Positions 27,640 to 37,618 of a stretch of DNA of 64,000 nucleotides are shown piece by piece. The notes beneath the pieces are model-generated. The model saw nothing but the letters and a program-made list of their open reading frames with translations, was not told where the DNA came from and did not search any database. A program made the translations under genes and the position numbers. Where the stretch lies: NCBI GenBank assembly GCA_030686115.1, contig CP131612.1:3038001-3102000 (forward strand), in the 5' to 3' direction. Numbering within the stretch: position 1 is the stretch's first letter; each line of letters starts with the position of its first letter. Source of the stretch: Psychrobacter cibarius (lineage in GTDB: Bacteria; Pseudomonadota; Gammaproteobacteria; Pseudomonadales; Moraxellaceae).

Positions 27640-29799
27640 TTACGCGGTGGCGTAAAAGGTCTCGCCTGCTGCTGCCATATCGCGAATTTTTTGCGGGGCT
27701 TCATAAGCTTTGCCAAGGTATGCGTATTTTTCACACAGTGCCAAGTAGTTATCTAGACCCATTTGGTCGATATAACGGCAAGGTCCACCGCGGAATGGCG
27801 GGAAACCAACGCCCATAATCATCGCCATATCCGCTTCTGACGGCGTGCTGACGATGTTGTCTTCTAGGCAACGTACAGTCTCATTACAGAAAGCCAGCAT
27901 GGTGCGGTCAATAATCGCTTGATCTTCAAACGTTTGCTTGTCGCTATCTGTGGTGGTTTTTAATAGCTCATAGGTGGCTTCATCAGCAACTTTCTTTGGC
28001 TTGCCGCGTTTGTCCATTTCATACTTATAGAAACCAACGCCGTTTTTCTGACCTAAGCGTTTGTTTTCATATAAAAGCTCAATAGCGCCTTTATAATCAG
28101 GCTTCATGCGATCAGGGAAACCTTCTGCCATGACTTCTGCGCCGTGAACACCCGTGTCTAGACCGACCACGTCGATTAGATAAGCAGGACCCATCGGCCA
28201 GCCAAATTTTTCCATGACTTTATCGACATGAGCAAAATCTGCACCTTGCTTCAATAGCAAATCAAAGGCACCAAAATATGGGAACAACACACGGTTGACT
28301 AAGAAACCTGGGCAGTCATTAACCACAACAGGTACTTTACCCATTTTAGAGGCTAGCGCTACCGTGGTCGCAATCGCTTCTTCAGAGGACTTCTCACCGC
28401 GGATAACTTCAACCAATGGCATACGGTGTACTGGGTTAAAGAAATGCATACCCACGAAGTTTTCTGGACGCTCAAGTGCTTCAGCCAAGAAAGTAATAGA
28501 GATGGTCGAGGTGTTTGACGCTAGGATACAATCGTCTTTTACTAAGCCTTCAACTTCTTTAAGAACCGCACGCTTCACGTTTGGATTTTCTACCACTGCT
28601 TCGATAACGATATCAGTCTCAGAAAAATCGCCGTAATTCAAAGTAGGACGGATACGGCTTAAGGTTTCGCCCATTTTTGCTGGGGTCATTTTGCCGCGAT
28701 CAACCATTTTGCCAAGTAACTTGCTGGCTTCTCCCATACCAAGATCTAATTGCTCAGACTTGATGTCTTTCATAATGATTGGCAAGCCTTTACTAGCGGC
28801 TTGATAAGCAATACCGCCGCCCATGATGCCTGCGCCTAGTACTGCCGCTTCATTGATTTCATGTGCTTTTTTGCTATGCTGCTTGGCTAATTTTTTAACC
28901 AACTGATCGCTTAAGAACAAACCAACCAAGCTTTCTGCTTGTGGCGTTTTCGCCGCTTTTGCAAAACCTGCGGCTTCTACTTCAATCGCTTTATCACGTG
29001 GTAAGTTAACGTGTTTTTCCATCGCAGCGATAGCAAGTGCTGGTGCTGGGTACTGTTTAGGATTGGCTTTGGCAAAGATCATACCTTTAGCGCTGTTAAA
29101 TGCCATCGCTTGCTCAAGCTGATTCAATTTAACTGGATTCAGCTTCTCTTCACGCTTCGCTTTCCAATCAAGCTCACCTGAGATACATTTTTTGACCAAA
29201 TCAATGGCAGCATCTTGCAAATCATCAGCAGCAACAGTCGCATCTACCAAGCCCAATTTTAGAGCATCAAGTGGTTTTTTTGGTGTACCCGTCGCAATCA
29301 GCTCAAGCGCATTGTCGATACCAATCACACGCGTGGTACGAACCGTACCACCGAAACCTGGGAAAATACCCAGTTGGGTTTCTGGTAGACCGATGATGGC
29401 TTTGTCGCTCATGACGCGATATTCACAAACCAAGGTCATCTCACAACCACCGCCAAGCGCCGCGCCATTGATGGCGGCTACTTTCGGGAAAGGCAGGTCT
29501 TCAAAGCGGTTAAAGGCGTCATTGATACCTACGACCCAATCTTTAATCTCGCTTTCTGGCTTTTTAAAAGAGCCAACGAATTCTGTGATATCAGCACCAG
29601 CGATAAAGACGCCTTTGCCTGAGGTCACGATTAAACCTTTGACGTCGTCAGCTTTTTCTAAGGCAGTAACCGCTTCACCAAATTGCTTGTTGGTCTCAGC
29701 ATCAAACTTGTTCACGCTCTCATTTTCGGCGTTGTACTGCATGTTGGCGATGCCATCCTCTAGCATTGTCACCGTGATGCGATTTCCTTGGTATACCAT
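27640..29799 (-). CDS. fadB: Fatty acid oxidation complex subunit alpha, FadB
   Basis: 719 residues. The N-terminal crotonase domain (about 1-190) contains [14 protein letters not shown] and [10 protein letters not shown], giving enoyl-CoA hydratase activity. The NAD-binding motif [12 protein letters not shown] at about 317-328 starts the 3-hydroxyacyl-CoA dehydrogenase domain, with [14 protein letters not shown] and GFLVNR following. Partner of FadA downstream. AAGGAG precedes the ATG. Electrons from the acyl-CoA step reach ubiquinone through ETF and the ETF-QO at the right end of the window. A 15-bp direct repeat lies at 29831-29860, before the start. Confidence 0.97.
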   Translation of the reverse strand: MVYQGNRITVTMLEDGIANMQYNAENESVNKFDAETNKQFGEAVTALEKADDVKGLIVTSGKGVFIAGADITEFVGSFKKPESEIKDWVVGINDAFNRFEDLPFPKVAAINGAALGGGCEMTLVCEYRVMSDKAIIGLPETQLGIFPGFGGTVRTTRVIGIDNALELIATGTPKKPLDALKLGLVDATVAADDLQDAAIDLVKKCISGELDWKAKREEKLNPVKLNQLEQAMAFNSAKGMIFAKANPKQYPAPALAIAAMEKHVNLPRDKAIEVEAAGFAKAAKTPQAESLVGLFLSDQLVKKLAKQHSKKAHEINEAAVLGAGIMGGGIAYQAASKGLPIIMKDIKSEQLDLGMGEASKLLGKMVDRGKMTPAKMGETLSRIRPTLNYGDFSETDIVIEAVVENPNVKRAVLKEVEGLVKDDCILASNTSTISITFLAEALERPENFVGMHFFNPVHRMPLVEVIRGEKSSEEAIATTVALASKMGKVPVVVNDCPGFLVNRVLFPYFGAFDLLLKQGADFAHVDKVMEKFGWPMGPAYLIDVVGLDTGVHGAEVMAEGFPDRMKPDYKGAIELLYENKRLGQKNGVGFYKYEMDKRGKPKKVADEATYELLKTTTDSDKQTFEDQAIIDRTMLAFCNETVRCLEDNIVSTPSEADMAMIMGVGFPPFRGGPCRYIDQMGLDNYLALCEKYAYLGKAYEAPQKIRDMAAAGETFYATA

Positions 29800-30572
29800 T
29801 TGGAACTCCTTGCTATATAACGAAAGCTACGTTTTAAAATTAAAAGTTTTAAAATTAAAGGTCATAGCCAGTTATTGTTAGAAAAACGAGTAATAACACT
29901 GCCAATATACTGTGTTATAAAGTCAGTATAGAGTAAGCAGTGAAGATGTCTTTATTATCCAGCGCTCATGGTTATATATTCATTTTTTATGCTTAATGTT
30001 ACCGCGTTAGCACAAGTGAATACGGCGCTTCATTTATATATATTGTGACCAGTACTGATATTGAACATACTAGCATTAAAAATATGGACTGAGATTTGAG
30101 CAAATTTTTCGCTGAAATAAGCACGCAAACCTCCAGCCCTAAATCATCAGATCATTTTTACGCCAATTAGTGTAGGGGATTATGCCCCTAACTGTCACAA
30201 GCTAATACCATACTCACAAGTCACTCTTAAATCAGCAGCAGCCCTTTACCTGACTAGTAATGTGCTTTAGGTGACGGTTTGTATACTGAAATTGTATACT
30301 AAAAATTCGTCTTTTAAAGATTATAATGACAGATGCTTATCGTCACCCGCCGTCACACGCTTAACTTGATTCTTTATCAAAACATATCCACTGACTAAGT
30401 TAAATCACCAATACGTAACGAGGGCTTGTTGCATTATTTCGGCGTGCTTAATCGAATTTTTAACAGTAAGCTGCCAAAAACATAGCATTGATGATGCTCA
30501 CCCCATAAGCTATATAATCTATCATGCTACACTAGCGATATTTTTATTATTCACCTGATAAATGGTTGGGTT
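29800..30572. other. Gene-free stretch of 773 bases between divergent fadB and ispA
   Basis: Holds both promoter regions, the 15-bp repeat (29831-29860) and a small hairpin TAGGGG..CCCCTA (30173-30190). No gene, RNA, or mobile element was recognised. It is the longest gene-free space in the window. Confidence 0.45.
29831..29860. repeat. 15-bp direct repeat before fadB
   Basis: GTTTTAAAATTAAAA (29831-29845) is followed by GTTTTAAAATTAAAG (29846-29860). It lies 32-61 bases upstream of the fadB ATG and could be a regulator site, but no known operator matches. Confidence 0.6.
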
Positions 30573-31682
30573 ATGACTGTTTCTTCTACGCCAAGCTTTA
30601 TACCTGAAAGCCTTATGCCTTCAAGACTTGTATCTTTTACTAGCTTTAATAACAACACCGAGCAATTTCATAGCGCCGTGCGCGCGCAACTTGCACAAGA
30701 TATAGACGTGCTGTTTGCTTATGCCAACCTGCCAAGCCCGTTGATTGATGCCTGTCGTTATGTGATGACTGGTCAAGGTAAATTGGTGCGTCCACTATTG
30801 GTTGCCAGTGCCTTTGACAGTGTTAATCACAATAATGTTAATGATAATACGAACGATGCTGATAAAAACCCTGATAAAGAAGCTAAGCAAATTCAGCAAA
30901 ATAGCGATTTGGAAGGGCTATTAGAAAATGACTCCGATTATGATATGGCGCGCCGTGCGGCATTGGCAGTGGAGCTGCTGCATACCTATTCATTAGTACA
31001 TGACGACTTGCCCTGTATGGACGATGATGACTTGCGCCGTGGTCAGCCAACGGCTCATATCGTCTTTGAAGAGTCGACCGCCCTACTCGCTGGCGACGTA
31101 TTGCAAACATTAGCCTTTGAAGTATTGACCGCGGAGTTGCCCACTTTTGCGCCCTTTGATTCAGCTATCGCCAGCCAGCTTATCGCAATATTTGCACCAC
31201 GTGCACGGCGTATGGTTTCTGGTCAAATGCTTGACCTGAATGCTGAGGCTAGTGCTAATATTTCACAAAGCGATCTAGAAGCTATCCACCGTGATAAAAC
31301 AGGCGCATTGATTGAAGCCGCTATGCTTATGGGCGGTATCTGTGCGGGTGCGACCGCTCCACAGCGTATGGCATTACAAGAGTGCGCCCAGCATATTGGT
31401 CTCGCCTTTCAAGTACAAGACGATATCTTAGATGTGACGACTAGCACCGATACCCTTGGCAAACCTGCTGGCAGCGATGAGAAACTAGATAAATCCACCT
31501 ATGTGAAATTGATGGGTGTCGAAAACGCGACTAGCTATGCGCAATCGCTATTTAATGATGGACGCACAGCCATCATTCGTGAACTGAGTCGTCATGAATC
31601 AAGCAGTAGCGAGCTTGGCAGTGACGCAAACAATGATGCTTTACTGGCATTAATAGAATGGCTATGGGCACGTAAAAAATAG
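30573..31682 (+). CDS. ispA: Polyprenyl synthetase (farnesyl diphosphate synthase, IspA-like)
   Basis: 369 residues. Two aspartate-rich motifs: FARM HDDLPCMDDDDLRRG (DDxxxxD at about 144-150) and SARM QDDILD near 285; GQGKLVRP (67-74) binds pyrophosphate. It makes farnesyl diphosphate from IPP and DMAPP. E. coli IspA is about 299 residues; the extra length comes from a low-complexity Asn/Asp/Glu insert at about 82-124 and a longer N-terminus. An ATG at 30615 could be an alternative start. yecE-like follows 41 bases later. Confidence 0.88.
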   Translation: MTVSSTPSFIPESLMPSRLVSFTSFNNNTEQFHSAVRAQLAQDIDVLFAYANLPSPLIDACRYVMTGQGKLVRPLLVASAFDSVNHNNVNDNTNDADKNPDKEAKQIQQNSDLEGLLENDSDYDMARRAALAVELLHTYSLVHDDLPCMDDDDLRRGQPTAHIVFEESTALLAGDVLQTLAFEVLTAELPTFAPFDSAIASQLIAIFAPRARRMVSGQMLDLNAEASANISQSDLEAIHRDKTGALIEAAMLMGGICAGATAPQRMALQECAQHIGLAFQVQDDILDVTTSTDTLGKPAGSDEKLDKSTYVKLMGVENATSYAQSLFNDGRTAIIRELSRHESSSSELGSDANNDALLALIEWLWARKK

Positions 31683-31723
31683 CCAAAAATTTAACCATCA
31701 AAGAACGGCAGTGAGTGGTCAAC

Positions 31724-32542
31724 ATGGACAGTAACCCTACCCCGCGTATTTACCTTGGCACTGGCGGTTATAGCGATACCGATTTGCTCGGTACGCTGTA
31801 TCCTACTGGCACAAAGAAAACGGACTTCTTACGGGAGTACGCCAAGCAATACGGCGCAGTTGAGATTAATAGCACCTTCTATGCGCCCATCGGACAAAAA
31901 GCCTTTGCAGGTATGGTCAATAAAGCCTATGCCGAAGCAAATAGTGAATTGAAATTCGCGGTCAAGCTGCATCAAGACTTTACTCATGCACGTAAAGGCA
32001 CTGCCGAGCACGCGCAAGCTTTCCTTACTGCGCTCACGCCACTTATCGAATCCAATGCTCTAGCGCCATTATTATTGCAATTCCCACATGGCTTTGACCG
32101 TACTCGCGAGCATCGGCTCTATCTAGCAAATCTCGTCAGTTGGTTTAAGGATTATCCATTAGCCGTTGAGTTCCGTCATAACGGTTGGCATACGCCGCAA
32201 GTGGTCGATAGCTTTATCAAACAAGGTCTAATTTGGTGTAGCGTTGATTATCCCAAAGTCAGTGGCTTACCACCGTCGCGGCTAATATTTACCGAGCGTA
32301 CTGGCTACCTGCGTATGCATGGTAATAATCTAAACTGGTGGGATGCGATGAGTGCTGCTGACCGTCATGATTACCGTTATAGCGAAGCTGAAATGCACGA
32401 TTGGGCTCAAGCGATTGCCAATCAGCGTCAGCATTTTGATACGTTATATATCTTCTTTCAAAATACGGTGAATGCGCATGCTTTTTATAATATTGCGATG
32501 TTGAGGGAAGTATTGGGTAAGTTTGGGTTTGAGGTGATGTAG
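31724..32542 (+). CDS. DUF72 domain protein (YecE-like)
   Basis: 272 residues. DUF72 TIM-barrel: RIYLGTGGYSD at the N-terminus, VEINSTFYAP, and the C-terminal RMHGNNLNWWD. Family members are widespread, with no firmly established biochemical role. The ATG at 31724 is chosen; a GTG at 31715 with no better ribosome site would add three residues. Likely in the same transcript as ispA. Confidence 0.85.
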   Translation: MDSNPTPRIYLGTGGYSDTDLLGTLYPTGTKKTDFLREYAKQYGAVEINSTFYAPIGQKAFAGMVNKAYAEANSELKFAVKLHQDFTHARKGTAEHAQAFLTALTPLIESNALAPLLLQFPHGFDRTREHRLYLANLVSWFKDYPLAVEFRHNGWHTPQVVDSFIKQGLIWCSVDYPKVSGLPPSRLIFTERTGYLRMHGNNLNWWDAMSAADRHDYRYSEAEMHDWAQAIANQRQHFDTLYIFFQNTVNAHAFYNIAMLREVLGKFGFEVM

Positions 32543-32657
32543 GATGTTCTTACTAAAGTGTAGCAGTCCATTCAATCGCTAATTAAAACCACACTCTATG
32601 ACAACAAATAAGCAAGTATATTATGAAAACTTAATATTTTTTTGCGAGGAATAAAAT

Positions 32658-33302
32658 TTGAGTACGGAAAAAACATTAAAGAAAGAGGAAAGTTTCAATA
32701 ATCTATATAAGAAAATAGATGCAACTTCAAAAACAAGATTTCATGCATCTCGGCGCTTAAGATTCCATAGTAAGTTTTCAACCTATACAGTTGTGTTAAT
32801 TTCCTTAGGATTAATTCTCATATCTTTGATGCAGGCTTATAGATTGGGAAAAAATATAGATAATGACTTAGTAGCCTTGATTCAAATATTTTCTACCATT
32901 GCAGTACTGGTTTACTCACTTTTAATTGATAAAAACGACTACTCTAACTTGTCTGAAAAAATGTATTCTTGTGCATCAAAACTTGGCGAACTTAAACAAG
33001 GGATACATCCATATCTAGATGAAAAGCATAATCAAACCTTATATGATGGTTTTAGAGATTCATATCATCAGATATTAAAATTATTTGAAACTCACTCAAA
33101 TAATGATTTTCGTGGTGATTATACTCGTGCAAAACTTGATATGCCCGAAAACTACACTATAAAAGGTGCTGACTGGTATCGCTCTAAATTTTATGTATAT
33201 TGGACTCATTTTTTGGACTTTTCTTCTTACATATTAGTAATAGGTGCTTTGGTTTTAGTACTTTATTGGATGTGGTTTGACTGGGTTTGGTTTTGGAATT
33301 AA
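32658..33302 (+). CDS. SLATT-domain membrane protein
   Basis: 214 residues, start TTG with GAGGA 7 bases upstream. Matches the SLATT (SMODS and SLOG-associating 2TM effector) pattern: basic helix KTRFHASRRLRFHSKF (25-40), TM1 about 42-60, TM2 about 72-90, then DKNDYSNLSEKMYSCASKL. The C-terminus carries a further helix (about 187-209), unlike a bare SLATT core. SLATT proteins are predicted pore-forming effectors in nucleotide-activated conflict systems, but no SMODS, SLOG, or reverse transcriptase gene is adjacent. AT-rich compared with neighbours; stands alone between DUF72 and sodB. Assignment is by pattern, not a search. Confidence 0.65.
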   Translation: MSTEKTLKKEESFNNLYKKIDATSKTRFHASRRLRFHSKFSTYTVVLISLGLILISLMQAYRLGKNIDNDLVALIQIFSTIAVLVYSLLIDKNDYSNLSEKMYSCASKLGELKQGIHPYLDEKHNQTLYDGFRDSYHQILKLFETHSNNDFRGDYTRAKLDMPENYTIKGADWYRSKFYVYWTHFLDFSSYILVIGALVLVLYWMWFDWVWFWN

Positions 33303-33389
33303 CTATCATAAAAAATATTGAAACATCGACTACCTCTATACAGCCTCTTACATCTAAGTAAGCAACTATATTTTCAGAAAAATTGAACC

Positions 33390-33421
33390 AAAAAAAAGGA
33401 CGCCTCTCAGCGTCCTTTTTT
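33390..33421. terminator. Bidirectional terminator between SLATT and sodB
   Basis: AAAAAGGACGC pairs with GCGTCCTTTTT around the loop CTCTCA, with core arms at 33397-33402 and 33409-33414. A and T runs flank it on both sides, so it ends both convergent genes. Confidence 0.9.
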
Positions 33422-33447
33422 TAAATCAAATACTTAGTAGTTAAAGA

Positions 33448-34077
33448 TTACTCTTCAACACCAGCATCTTGACCTTTATATTTCGCATTTGCGTAGTCCC
33501 AGTTCACTAGTTTGTCTAGGAACGTGTCGACATAATCAGGACGACGGTTGCGATAATCGATGTAGTACGCATGTTCCCATACATCACAAGTCAATACCGC
33601 GATTTGGTCATGTGCAAGTGGCGTGTCAGCGTTAGCAGTTTTGGCGATAGACAGTTTGCCACCGACTTTATCAGCGACTAACCATGCCCAACCTGAACCA
33701 AACTGAGTCAATGCTGCGTTTTTGAACTCTTCACGGAACTTATCATAGCTACCGAAGTCTTCTTCGATTTTAGCTTTTAGATCGCCAGTAGGTTCGCCGC
33801 CGCCATTGGTTGGCGTCATGCAGTTCCAATAGAACGTGTGGTTCCATACTTGGGCTGCTTGGTTAAACATACCTTGCTTACTGTCATCTTTAGCAGTCGC
33901 TACGATGATTTCTGGCAATGTTTTGTCTTCCAGACCAGAACCTGGTAGCAATTCGTTGAGCTTAGTCACGTAGGCATTATGATGCTTGTCGTGATGATAC
34001 TCTAGCGTCTCGGCACTGATATGTGGCTCTAGTGCGTCTTTTGCGTATGGTAGCTCTGGTAAAGTAATGTTTGACAT
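33448..34077 (-). CDS. sodB: Superoxide dismutase (Fe)
   Basis: 209 residues. Metal ligands follow the Fe/Mn SOD pattern: His28 (EYHHDKHHNAY), His in WNHTFYW, and Asp and His in DVWEHAYYIDYRN. The signature CMTPTNGGGEPTG favours the iron type. Cytoplasmic dismutation of superoxide. The ATG at 34077 has AAGGA upstream and gives the normal start MSNITLPELPYA; 16 extra in-frame codons upstream are not conserved. Confidence 0.96.
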   Translation of the reverse strand: MSNITLPELPYAKDALEPHISAETLEYHHDKHHNAYVTKLNELLPGSGLEDKTLPEIIVATAKDDSKQGMFNQAAQVWNHTFYWNCMTPTNGGGEPTGDLKAKIEEDFGSYDKFREEFKNAALTQFGSGWAWLVADKVGGKLSIAKTANADTPLAHDQIAVLTCDVWEHAYYIDYRNRRPDYVDTFLDKLVNWDYANAKYKGQDAGVEE

Positions 34078-34652
34078 AGTTATTTTATCCTTGCTTTTTT
34101 TAGCCGTCATTTGATAAAAACTCATTATAGAAACTGAATTTTACGCTATTTTTACATCATAAAAAACACTATAAAATAACGAACTAAATTGGCTGAGTTT
34201 ATTGTTTGAAATGAATGTTATTGCTTAATACCATTTATTGTTTAACACAGTATCACGTATTATTATGAATCCAAAATTAACTTACTTTTGTTACAGTTTG
34301 CTCAAAAGCCAAGTGCTTGACTTCATAAGCATTTATTAACTTAATATTCACAAGCCATAAGATATCATTCACTGTAGCTTGGCGGCTATTATAGCAACAG
34401 TGGCGACAAATATCAGTTACCAAATGTTATGGATAACACTGTTAGTATAGCCTTTGGTTGTCTATAGACTAAGCGCAGAATGCCTTGCCATGCCAACCGT
34501 GCTAGGCACTTAGCTGACCGATAAACTGATAAAACTGATAAAACTGATAAAAATGGTATTAAGAGACAGCTATAATTTAAAAACTGACCATACTTTCAAT
34601 AATGATACTTTCACTAACCATATTCTTAATAATGACATAACGGAATAACCCT
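34078..34652. other. Gene-free stretch of 575 bases between divergent sodB and rdgB
   Basis: AT-rich. Holds the promoters of both genes and the tandem repeat at 34523-34549. No ncRNA or mobile element seen. Confidence 0.45.
34523..34549. repeat. Three tandem copies of AAACTGATA
   Basis: The 9-bp unit lies at 34523-34531, 34532-34540 and 34541-34549, about 104 bases upstream of rdgB. Probably length-variable; role unknown. Confidence 0.8.
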
Positions 34653-35306
34653 ATGAGCACCACGAATACCTCACGATCCTCTACCCAATCGACCCTTGAT
34701 AATCAATGGGTGCTCGCCAGTAATAATAAAGGCAAACTGGCTGAGTTTAAAAGGCTGTTTGCCGAGGCAGATTTGGATGTGACTATCATCCCGCAAGGTC
34801 AGCTTGATATCGACGATGCGATTGAAGATGGGTTGAGCTTTGTAGAAAATGCCATTATCAAAGCCCGTCATGCCAGCCGTATCAGCGGAATGCCTGCGAT
34901 TGCTGATGACTCAGGATTATGTGTGCCAGTATTAGGTAACGCACCGGGCATCTACTCCGCTCGCTATGCCAGTGAGCATGGCAATGATAGTAAAAATAAC
35001 GCCAAGCTCATCGCTGATTTACAGCCTATTCGTGCTGAGCACGCTAACGAGCCTATTAAAGGATTATTTGTTTGCGTACTGGCGATGGTGCGCCATGCTG
35101 ATGATCCATTGCCGATTATCGCGCAAGGTCTATGGCAGGGTGAGATTTTAGAGACAGCGCATGGTGACGGCGGTTTTGGTTATGATCCGCTGTTTTGGTT
35201 GCCAGAGTTGCAAGCTAGCGCCGCGAGCTTAAGTGCTGCTGATAAAAATAGCATTAGTCATCGGGGGCAAGCGATTCAGCAATTATTGACGCAGTTGCCG
35301 TTGTAG
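34653..35306 (+). CDS. rdgB: XTP/dITP diphosphatase (RdgB/HAM1)
   Basis: 217 residues. N-terminal WVLASNNKGKLAEFKRLF, ADDSGLCVPVLGNAPGIYSARYA and the C-terminal GFGYDPLFWLPE and SHRGQA are the conserved HAM1 blocks. It hydrolyses dITP and XTP, keeping damaged purines out of DNA. The first 20 residues (Ser/Thr-rich) go beyond the usual start. Followed by a short repeat element. Confidence 0.95.
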   Translation: MSTTNTSRSSTQSTLDNQWVLASNNKGKLAEFKRLFAEADLDVTIIPQGQLDIDDAIEDGLSFVENAIIKARHASRISGMPAIADDSGLCVPVLGNAPGIYSARYASEHGNDSKNNAKLIADLQPIRAEHANEPIKGLFVCVLAMVRHADDPLPIIAQGLWQGEILETAHGDGGFGYDPLFWLPELQASAASLSAADKNSISHRGQAIQQLLTQLPL

Positions 35307-35321
35307 ATAACCCTTAAATCT

Positions 35322-35443
35322 TATAGTGGATTCAATTTATTCCTTTAGCTATTAATGCTAATACAAGACAGTCTAGCGCAGAGGTACAAATCGTAGTTTA
35401 AGCGAGATTGACGATGTAGCAGATTCAAAGTGAATTGACGATA
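35322..35443. repeat. Short inverted-repeat element of 122 bp (copy C)
   Basis: Left end TATAGTGGATTCAATTTA inversely resembles the right end (CAAAGTGAATTGACGATA, 35426-35443). Shares internal blocks ATACAAG, AGCG, GTAC..AAAT.GTAG and TAAGCGAG..TGAC with the element at 61171-61278. No coding capacity. It lies just after rdgB and before the tig promoter. Confidence 0.6.
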
Positions 35444-35500
35444 AAGAGATAATTTTTACTTTAATAAACAGATAGATTATACTGTTCTACTTTTAAAATT

Positions 35501-35530
35501 TTGTTGAAAGCCGTTATTTGTCTGTATAAT
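35501..35530 (+). promoter_or_regulatory. Probable promoter for tig
   Basis: TTGTTG (35501-35506) and a perfect TATAAT (35525-35530) with an 18-base spacer; TTGAAA with 15 bases is a poorer reading. Leader of about 285 bases before the tig ATG, holding a 13-bp direct repeat GTACTATTTAATC (35773-35785 and 35790-35802). Confidence 0.5.
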
Positions 35531-35819
35531 TCACCAAAAAGCGTTATTATGCGGTGCATTAACGGTTTATTATTGATATCTGATAGCGCCTATTACTAAG
35601 ATAACCGTTTCACATTTTAGTATCAGTCAGCGCCAGTGGTGACCAAAGGCGATTGCTCAAGGTACTGACTTTGACATTGCGCGCTATCGCTATCCCCTAT
35701 TTATTCCAACGGCAACCCATGATACATGCCCGTAATTTGAGGCACGGTTTGTCTATTACCATTTAACCCTAAGTACTATTTAATCAAACGTACTATTTAA
35801 TCCTAAAGGTGTAATTAAC

Positions 35820-37163
35820 ATGGCTACAGATTTACAAGTCACAACCAACAAGCTATCTAATAAAGAAACCCAATTGACAGTTAAAGTACCTGTCGAAAAA
35901 ATTCAAAACAAAGTCGAAGGTCGTATTCGCCAAGTTGCGAAAACTGCCAAGATTGACGGTTTCCGTAAGGGTAACGTCCCTATGTCACATATCCGTTCAC
36001 AGTACGGTGCTGGCATTCAACAAGAAGTCATCAACGATGTGATCCGTGATACCGTTTTTGAAGCGATCAAATCTGAAGACATCCGCGCGGTTGGCATGCC
36101 TAACATCGACGATGTAAAACTTGAAGACGATTTCTTGGTTTATCAAGCCACTGTTGAAATCTTCCCAGAAGTAGACGTACAAGGTATCAATGAGATCGAA
36201 GTTGAGCGTCACACGGCTAAAGTAAGCGAAGAAGACGTCGACACGATGATCGAAAACCTTCAAAAGCAACGTGAAGAATTCGTTGAGAAAAAAGGTAAAG
36301 CGGACAAAGGCAATCAAGTAACTTTTGACTTTGAAGGCTCTATCGATGGCGAAAAATTCGAAGGCGGTTCTGCTGAAGATTTCAAACTGGTTATCGGTAG
36401 CAACCAGATGATTCCTGGTTTTGAAGCGGGTATCAAAGGCATGAAAGCTGGCGAAGAGAAAGTTATCGACGTCACTTTCCCAGAAGATTACCAAGCTGAA
36501 AACTTAGCGGGTAAAGAAGCTCAGTTCAAAATCAATGTAAAATTGGTTGAAAAATCTAAGCTACCAGAAATCAACGAAGAGTTCCTTGAGCTATTCGGTG
36601 TGAAAGAAGGCGGCGTTGAGAAGTTGAAAGAAGACGTTCGCAAAAACATGGAACGCGAAATCAAAAACGCGGCGCGTAGCCAAGTTAAGCAAGCGACTTT
36701 TGACGCATTGCTAGAAAAGAACGAGTTTGACGTACCAAACGCGATGCTAGAGCAAGAAATCGAGCGTCAACGCAACATGATGATGCAACGTTTTTCTCAG
36801 CAGTTTGGTGCCAATGCTGATAGCTTCGATAAAGACATGCTACCAAATGAGCTATTTGAAGAGCAAGCGCTACGTGCTGCTCGTCTTGGCATCATCGTTG
36901 CTCGCGTTATCGATACCAAAGGCTTAGAAGTCGATCAAGAACGTGTTGAAACGTTCATCAAAGAAGCGGCTGAAAACTACGAAGATCCAAGTGAAGTCAT
37001 CGAGTATTACACCAATGACAAGCAGCAGCGCGCGAACATTGAGTCTGTAGTACTAGAAGACCAAGTAGTTGATTATCTAATCGAGCAAGGTAAAGTAACT
37101 GACAAAGAAGTTAGCTACCAAGACCTATTAGCTGCACAGCAACAACAGCAGCAAGGCATGTAA
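35820..37163 (+). CDS. tig: Trigger factor
   Basis: 447 residues. N-terminal ribosome-binding domain with the L23-contact motif GFRKGNVP (about 42-49), FKBP-like peptidyl-prolyl isomerase domain (about 160-240, [12 protein letters not shown]), and a long helical C-terminal chaperone domain ending in a Gln-rich tail. It binds nascent chains at the ribosome exit. AAAGGTG precedes the ATG. Head of the tig-clpP-clpX block. Confidence 0.97.
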   Translation: MATDLQVTTNKLSNKETQLTVKVPVEKIQNKVEGRIRQVAKTAKIDGFRKGNVPMSHIRSQYGAGIQQEVINDVIRDTVFEAIKSEDIRAVGMPNIDDVKLEDDFLVYQATVEIFPEVDVQGINEIEVERHTAKVSEEDVDTMIENLQKQREEFVEKKGKADKGNQVTFDFEGSIDGEKFEGGSAEDFKLVIGSNQMIPGFEAGIKGMKAGEEKVIDVTFPEDYQAENLAGKEAQFKINVKLVEKSKLPEINEEFLELFGVKEGGVEKLKEDVRKNMEREIKNAARSQVKQATFDALLEKNEFDVPNAMLEQEIERQRNMMMQRFSQQFGANADSFDKDMLPNELFEEQALRAARLGIIVARVIDTKGLEVDQERVETFIKEAAENYEDPSEVIEYYTNDKQQRANIESVVLEDQVVDYLIEQGKVTDKEVSYQDLLAAQQQQQQGM

Positions 37164-37232
37164 TTTAGTGAGATAACTTAGCAATTTGCCATTCAATGGC
37201 AAATGGCAAATTGCTAATCTCAATCTAAACAG

Positions 37233-37288
37233 GCTCTAACATAATGCTCTAACGCAATGCTCTAACATATGTGTTAGGGCATTTTTAT
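37233..37288 (+). terminator. Terminator after tig with a 13-bp tandem repeat
   Basis: ATGCTCTAACA (37257-37267) pairs with TGTTAGGGCAT (37272-37282), followed by TTTTTA. The left arm is part of three 13-bp units GCTCTAACNNAAT (37233-37271). A further 15-bp perfect inverted repeat without a T-run lies at 37179-37216. Confidence 0.75.
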
Positions 37289-37425
37289 TGGGCATTTATA
37301 TGCTATCTTTATGGACAGTTTATAACCAAGCCCCTTGATAAATGGTTACAGACGCCTTATTAATAGTGAGTCAATCATTTTATTAATAGCATTCATGTTA
37401 TAAATAGAAAATTATTTTTCACATG

Positions 37426-37470
37426 AAAAAGTTACTATTGCCTCAATAAAAAAGTTACCATTAGCTCAAT
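37426..37470. repeat. 22-bp imperfect direct repeat upstream of clpP
   Basis: AAAAAGTTAC(T/C)ATT(G/A)(C/G)CTCAAT occurs at 37426-37447 and 37449-37470. About 150 bases before clpP; unknown role. Confidence 0.6.
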
Positions 37471-37618
37471 TATTTTTAGCGATATCTGGCGCTTATTATT
37501 TCAGCCAGCGAATATTATTAAAAAGCGGCAACATCTAGCATGATGAGCAGCCATACAAGCGTAGCCGCTCGCTAGCTTCAATCCCTTTATTTTATGTACT
37601 TATAAACAGGACATCTTT

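Larger units (their letters stand above)
35307..35819. other. Gene-free stretch of 513 bases before tig
   Basis: Contains the repeat element at 35322-35443, a promoter at 35501-35530 and the 13-bp direct repeat in the leader (35773-35802). No gene seen. Confidence 0.5.
37164..37618. other. Gene-free stretch of 455 bases between tig and clpP
   Basis: Holds two hairpins after tig (37179-37216 and 37257-37288), the 13-bp tandem units and the 22-bp direct repeat (37426-37470). clpP therefore probably has its own promoter here; none is clear. Confidence 0.5.
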
